DNA of 64,000 nucleotides, taken from positions 69,784,418 to 69,848,417 of the forward strand of contig OY978526.1 in NCBI GenBank assembly GCA_963854835.1, written 5' to 3'. Within the stretch, counting starts at the first letter, position 1, and each line of letters starts with the position of its first letter. Positions 60,626-64,000 of this stretch are shown here, piece by piece. The translations under genes were made by a program, and so were the position numbers. Source of the stretch: Megamerina dolium. Its lineage: Eukaryota > Arthropoda > Insecta > Diptera > Megamerinidae. The notes below the pieces were generated by a model. That model ran no database searches, had not been told where the DNA came from, and was given only the letters and a program-made list of their open reading frames with translations.

Positions 60626-63545
60626 ATTTGTGATAATTTGGAATTTCGTTTCATTTCCTTGAAAAGAAATATTCGAAATTATCTAAATTTGACATCTTTC
60701 GCTTAGGCGAAATGTTTCAAAATGTTGTTTTATAAATTTTCACCCACCTTAATGTAGATATAATTACAAATATTGATTTAATGTCTATCGATTTTAATTA
60801 AATTCACCTACAATACATATTTTATCAATGAAAAAAATAAAATAAATAAATTATATAGAATATAGAATGTGATCAACACCTGTATACACTAAAAATTTTA
60901 TTATAATTTCTATGAATATTTCTTTGCTCTTGCGTGCAAAAAATGCAACACTGTATTATAAAAAAAAAAACAAGACAGTATGCTTTAATATTCATCCATA
61001 GAAAGAACATCACCACTAATAGGATGTACGAGGTGCAATGGGGTACAAATGTATGGCAAAAAATATCTAGTCATATTTACATAGTAGGCTCTACTACTAT
61101 GTACATACGTACATTGTATGTAGATTTCGATTGTGTATACGAGTATGTATTAGAAGGTGTGTGCACTCCTACAAAATTTTTCTAGGCAAAAAATGACTGC
61201 TCATTTGGAAAGTGTACATACGCAAGCAAGCACAATAAAAACAATAATACTACCACAACTAAATTGTACGTGTGCATGGCATGGTATCTGGTAAATATAC
61301 AAATGATATTAAGAGACAGAAAGAGAACATGTATGCGTGTCAGAATGTTTAGAATTGCACCAGAAGAGTAAAAATTTCCTTGATTAATGTGAGAAGTGAG
61401 AATTAGTAAACCTAAGAGGATCTACTATCATCGACTGTATGTGCTCACAATTACGTATTAACGTATTTACGGCAGTCGGTAGGTACATATGCACCAACTT
61501 ACGTATGACACATCTTGGGAAATGCGAGTATATTGGTATAGTGAAAACCGTTAACAGTCAGTACAAGACAGTTGTCAGTTATGGTTGATAAAGCAAATTG
61601 TTTAAGGAGAAACAAACGCATGCAAAAATAAAAGTGAATAAATATTAAAGAAAATTGTGATTTTTGGAAATTTTCTAACACAAAATTGGAAATAAAGAAG
61701 AAGAAAAAAAAAGTGTTGAAAAAAATTTATTAAATCGAAAAATATCGAAAACAATTATATGAAATACTATTGTATAAAAATCAATAAAGAAAATATTTCG
61801 CAGTATTTGGAATGATGATATATACGAAGTTCAATCAATTTTATTAATTTTAAATCATTTAATCAGCATATGTATTCAATAATTAACAAAATACGCATTA
61901 TACTATACATTTAATGCAAAAAAAAAAAAACAAAAACAAAACGTAATTCTGTTTTTTTTCTTTTGCTTCCTGTTAACTGCTGGTTACATAAATCTCTGTG
62001 TTACGTCGCCGCGGTATTTTCGGTCTCTCGAAATAAGGTTGTGTTTTCTTCTTCTTCTTCTTCTTCTTCTACTTTTTTTGAATAACAGACACCAGAATCA
62101 GCAGTGGCAACAACAAAAACAACAACAACAACAACAACAACATTTGGAAGCAAGCTTTATCATTATTATTAGTTTTCGTCGTCTATTTTTTGTTTGTTTG
62201 TTTCGTCTGTTTGGTATCGAGCATAGACCCATATACACATACTCGTACATACTACAAGCACACACCTCGAGCTAAATTCTCGCACATAACATAACAACCA
62301 GCTATACCAGTGTACATACTATTATTAATATGTATGTTTAGTAAGAATTGTATAAGAAAAATAAGTTGAAAACATTTGACGATAAGAATGGCATAACGTA
62401 TACGCCTACGTGTATACTCATAAAGAATTTACTGAGTACCACAGACTACCTATATACTTTATATGGTATATTTATATATATTGAGATACATATGTATGCA
62501 TACACGTTATAACGCAATCGATCAGTCAGCAAATTTTGATTATCCTAAAAGTTCGTAGCGTGCAACAAAAAAAAAAAAAAAAGAAGGCAAAAAACAACAA
62601 TAACTACAATATGCAACTAGAATTTGTGATTTCTAGAATTATTGTTGTTTTGTAAATTGTATTATTATACGCTAACATTGTCAATTATCAATAGACGTCA
62701 CAGGTCGCGTGTGTATATATAGGTACTACATATGTATATATTTTCGTGCGGTTTTGTATATAGTAGTTTGACCTAAAAAAAGAACAAAAAGTTATTTATA
62801 TATTGTATGTTATATAGTATGTATATAAAAAATAATTAAAATTCTTTTCAACAGAATAAAAAAAGAAAAAAAAAATACAAATAATAATAATAAAGAAATA
62901 AATAAAGTCAATAAGTGAAATGAATAAGTGAAGAGTGAAGATATCACATACCATAGTGCACTGCTGTCATTTAGAATATATATATATATATATATATACA
63001 GCTATACATACATACATATGCTTTTGTGCATCTATATGTAGTGTTATATTTTATGTATAATTAATTAACCAATAACCTCTACCTACAACCAACTATTATT
63101 ACGATAATAACAACTGTAAATATACTCTATCTACGACGGGATCAACATACATAAATACAACAACAACAACATCAACAACAACACGAGCAATGTAAGTAAA
63201 ACACAATTGTAAGAATAATAAAAATTATATGATTATTCATTGAAAAAGTTGATTATAAATAATTAATACATACGAGCGCAATACAATTCATTTATATGTA
63301 GTAGCAAGCTTAGTTTCTGATTAGTCTTATTGCATTCAAAGTACCCATTTATATACTATGAATAATCTTTATATAACATTAACACAAAAAATATAAAAAA
63401 AAAAAAAAAATTCATAAATAAACTGACATACAGAAAGGAAGACAAGGTTATGTTAATTTTATATTTCAGTACACAAAAGCATAAAACATATACATATTTT
63501 CAACCTTTTGACGACTTTCAGTTTGCTAGCTCTATATTGACGTGC
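60626..63545. other. AT-rich, microsatellite-rich region; possible 5' region of a gene to the right
   Basis: (CTT)n at 62046-62070, (CAA)n at 62119-62142 and (TA)n at 62976-62998. A donor-like AAT|GTAAGT at 63188-63195 follows a CAACAACAACA stretch, and GC-richer text GTTACGTCGCCGCGG lies near 62000. Such composition is common in fly 5' UTRs, but no coding exon is seen here. Confidence 0.4.
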
Positions 63546-64000
63546 AGAAAGTCTAAAAAACATATGTTCGAAAATGAGTTTCATTATGAAAGGTAAGCGT
63601 AATTTTTACCCAATTATGCCCATTCTCGAATTCTCGCATTTGCTTGTAAAAATTATCGAATGCCTTGAATTTCAACTTTTTTGCACAATATTTACGTATC
63701 AAAAATGTAAAAACATATTTTCGAACACATACTTTAGTATGGGAGGTATGCGAGCTTTTCATCCAATCACATACATTTTTGCAAATTTTCATTTGTTTAT
63801 GAAAATAAATGCATATAGCAAATTTCAACTCTTTCGCTCGATATTTACATGTCAAAAATGTAAAATCATATATTCGAAAATATACTTTGGTATGGAAAGT
63901 ACTTGTAATTTTCATTCGAATACGTCCATTCTGGAACTTCTTTATTTGTTGGCGAAAATAAACTTATTCATGGACTCTCAATCTTAATGGCTTTATATTT
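63540..64000. repeat. 153-bp tandem repeat, three units to the window edge
   Basis: AAACATATNTTCGAA-type anchors occur at 63558, 63711 and 63864, exactly 153 bp apart. Each is followed by a TTTAGTATGG- or TTTGGTATGG-like word, CATTC and CAACT(T/C)TTT. Because 153 is a multiple of three, both strands show ~120-137 codon open frames, which I regard as a by-product of the repeat rather than genes. Confidence 0.85.

Noticed and set aside
63553..63987. Overlapping 120-aa and 137-aa ORFs on opposite strands
   Set aside because: Both arise from a 153-bp tandem repeat whose period is divisible by three; no domain is seen.

Overview
This window looks like nuclear DNA of a cyclorrhaphan fly, most likely a tephritid fruit fly. 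The DNA is very AT-rich, the genes carry short GT-AG introns, (CAA)n and (AAT)n microsatellites are frequent, and the transposon set is typical of such genomes: many decayed mariners, other TA-flanked DNA elements, RTE-like and R1-like LINEs, and BEL/Pao traces. The species call is inference. No bacterial, organellar or CRISPR feature was seen.

Layout. (1) 1-11000 is a divergent ionotropic receptor (IR) locus in three copies. One copy is an intact single-exon ORF (594 aa, minus strand). The other two are plus-strand pseudogenes, each broken differently. Each copy also carries private transposon insertions: a LINE with a 14-bp target duplication, a TA-flanked mariner, and a 922-bp LTR-like insert with a 5-bp duplication in the 5' flank of the intact gene. 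(2) 11000-33500 has no recognised host gene. It is a graveyard of transposons and degenerate tandem repeats, including nested insertions. (3) 33600-38800 is the conserved gene island: proteasome subunit beta-4 (Prosbeta7 type, 3 exons), a TMEM9-family membrane protein on the opposite strand (4 exons), and an SDF2-like MIR-domain ER protein (2 exons). (4) 39500-60600 is again mobile DNA: a tRNA-derived SINE in many copies, an RTE-like LINE, a BEL/Pao relic, TA-flanked DNA transposons, a full-length but dead mauritiana-type mariner with clean inverted repeats, and a 166-bp tandem repeat array. (5) 60600-64000 is AT-rich, microsatellite-rich sequence that may be the 5' region of a gene lying to the right. 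It ends in a 153-bp tandem repeat that runs off the window.

How the genes relate. The three housekeeping-type genes act in protein turnover, in membrane or endolysosomal function, and in ER quality control; they are neighbours, not a pathway. From memory, the Drosophila orthologues lie near one another on 3R, so the island probably reflects conserved synteny. The IR locus is an independent, fast-evolving chemosensory family. The most coherent multi-copy signal is the tRNA-headed SINE (about 350 bp, A and B boxes visible, 10-15 bp target duplications, T/A-rich tail). I could not assign it to a named family.
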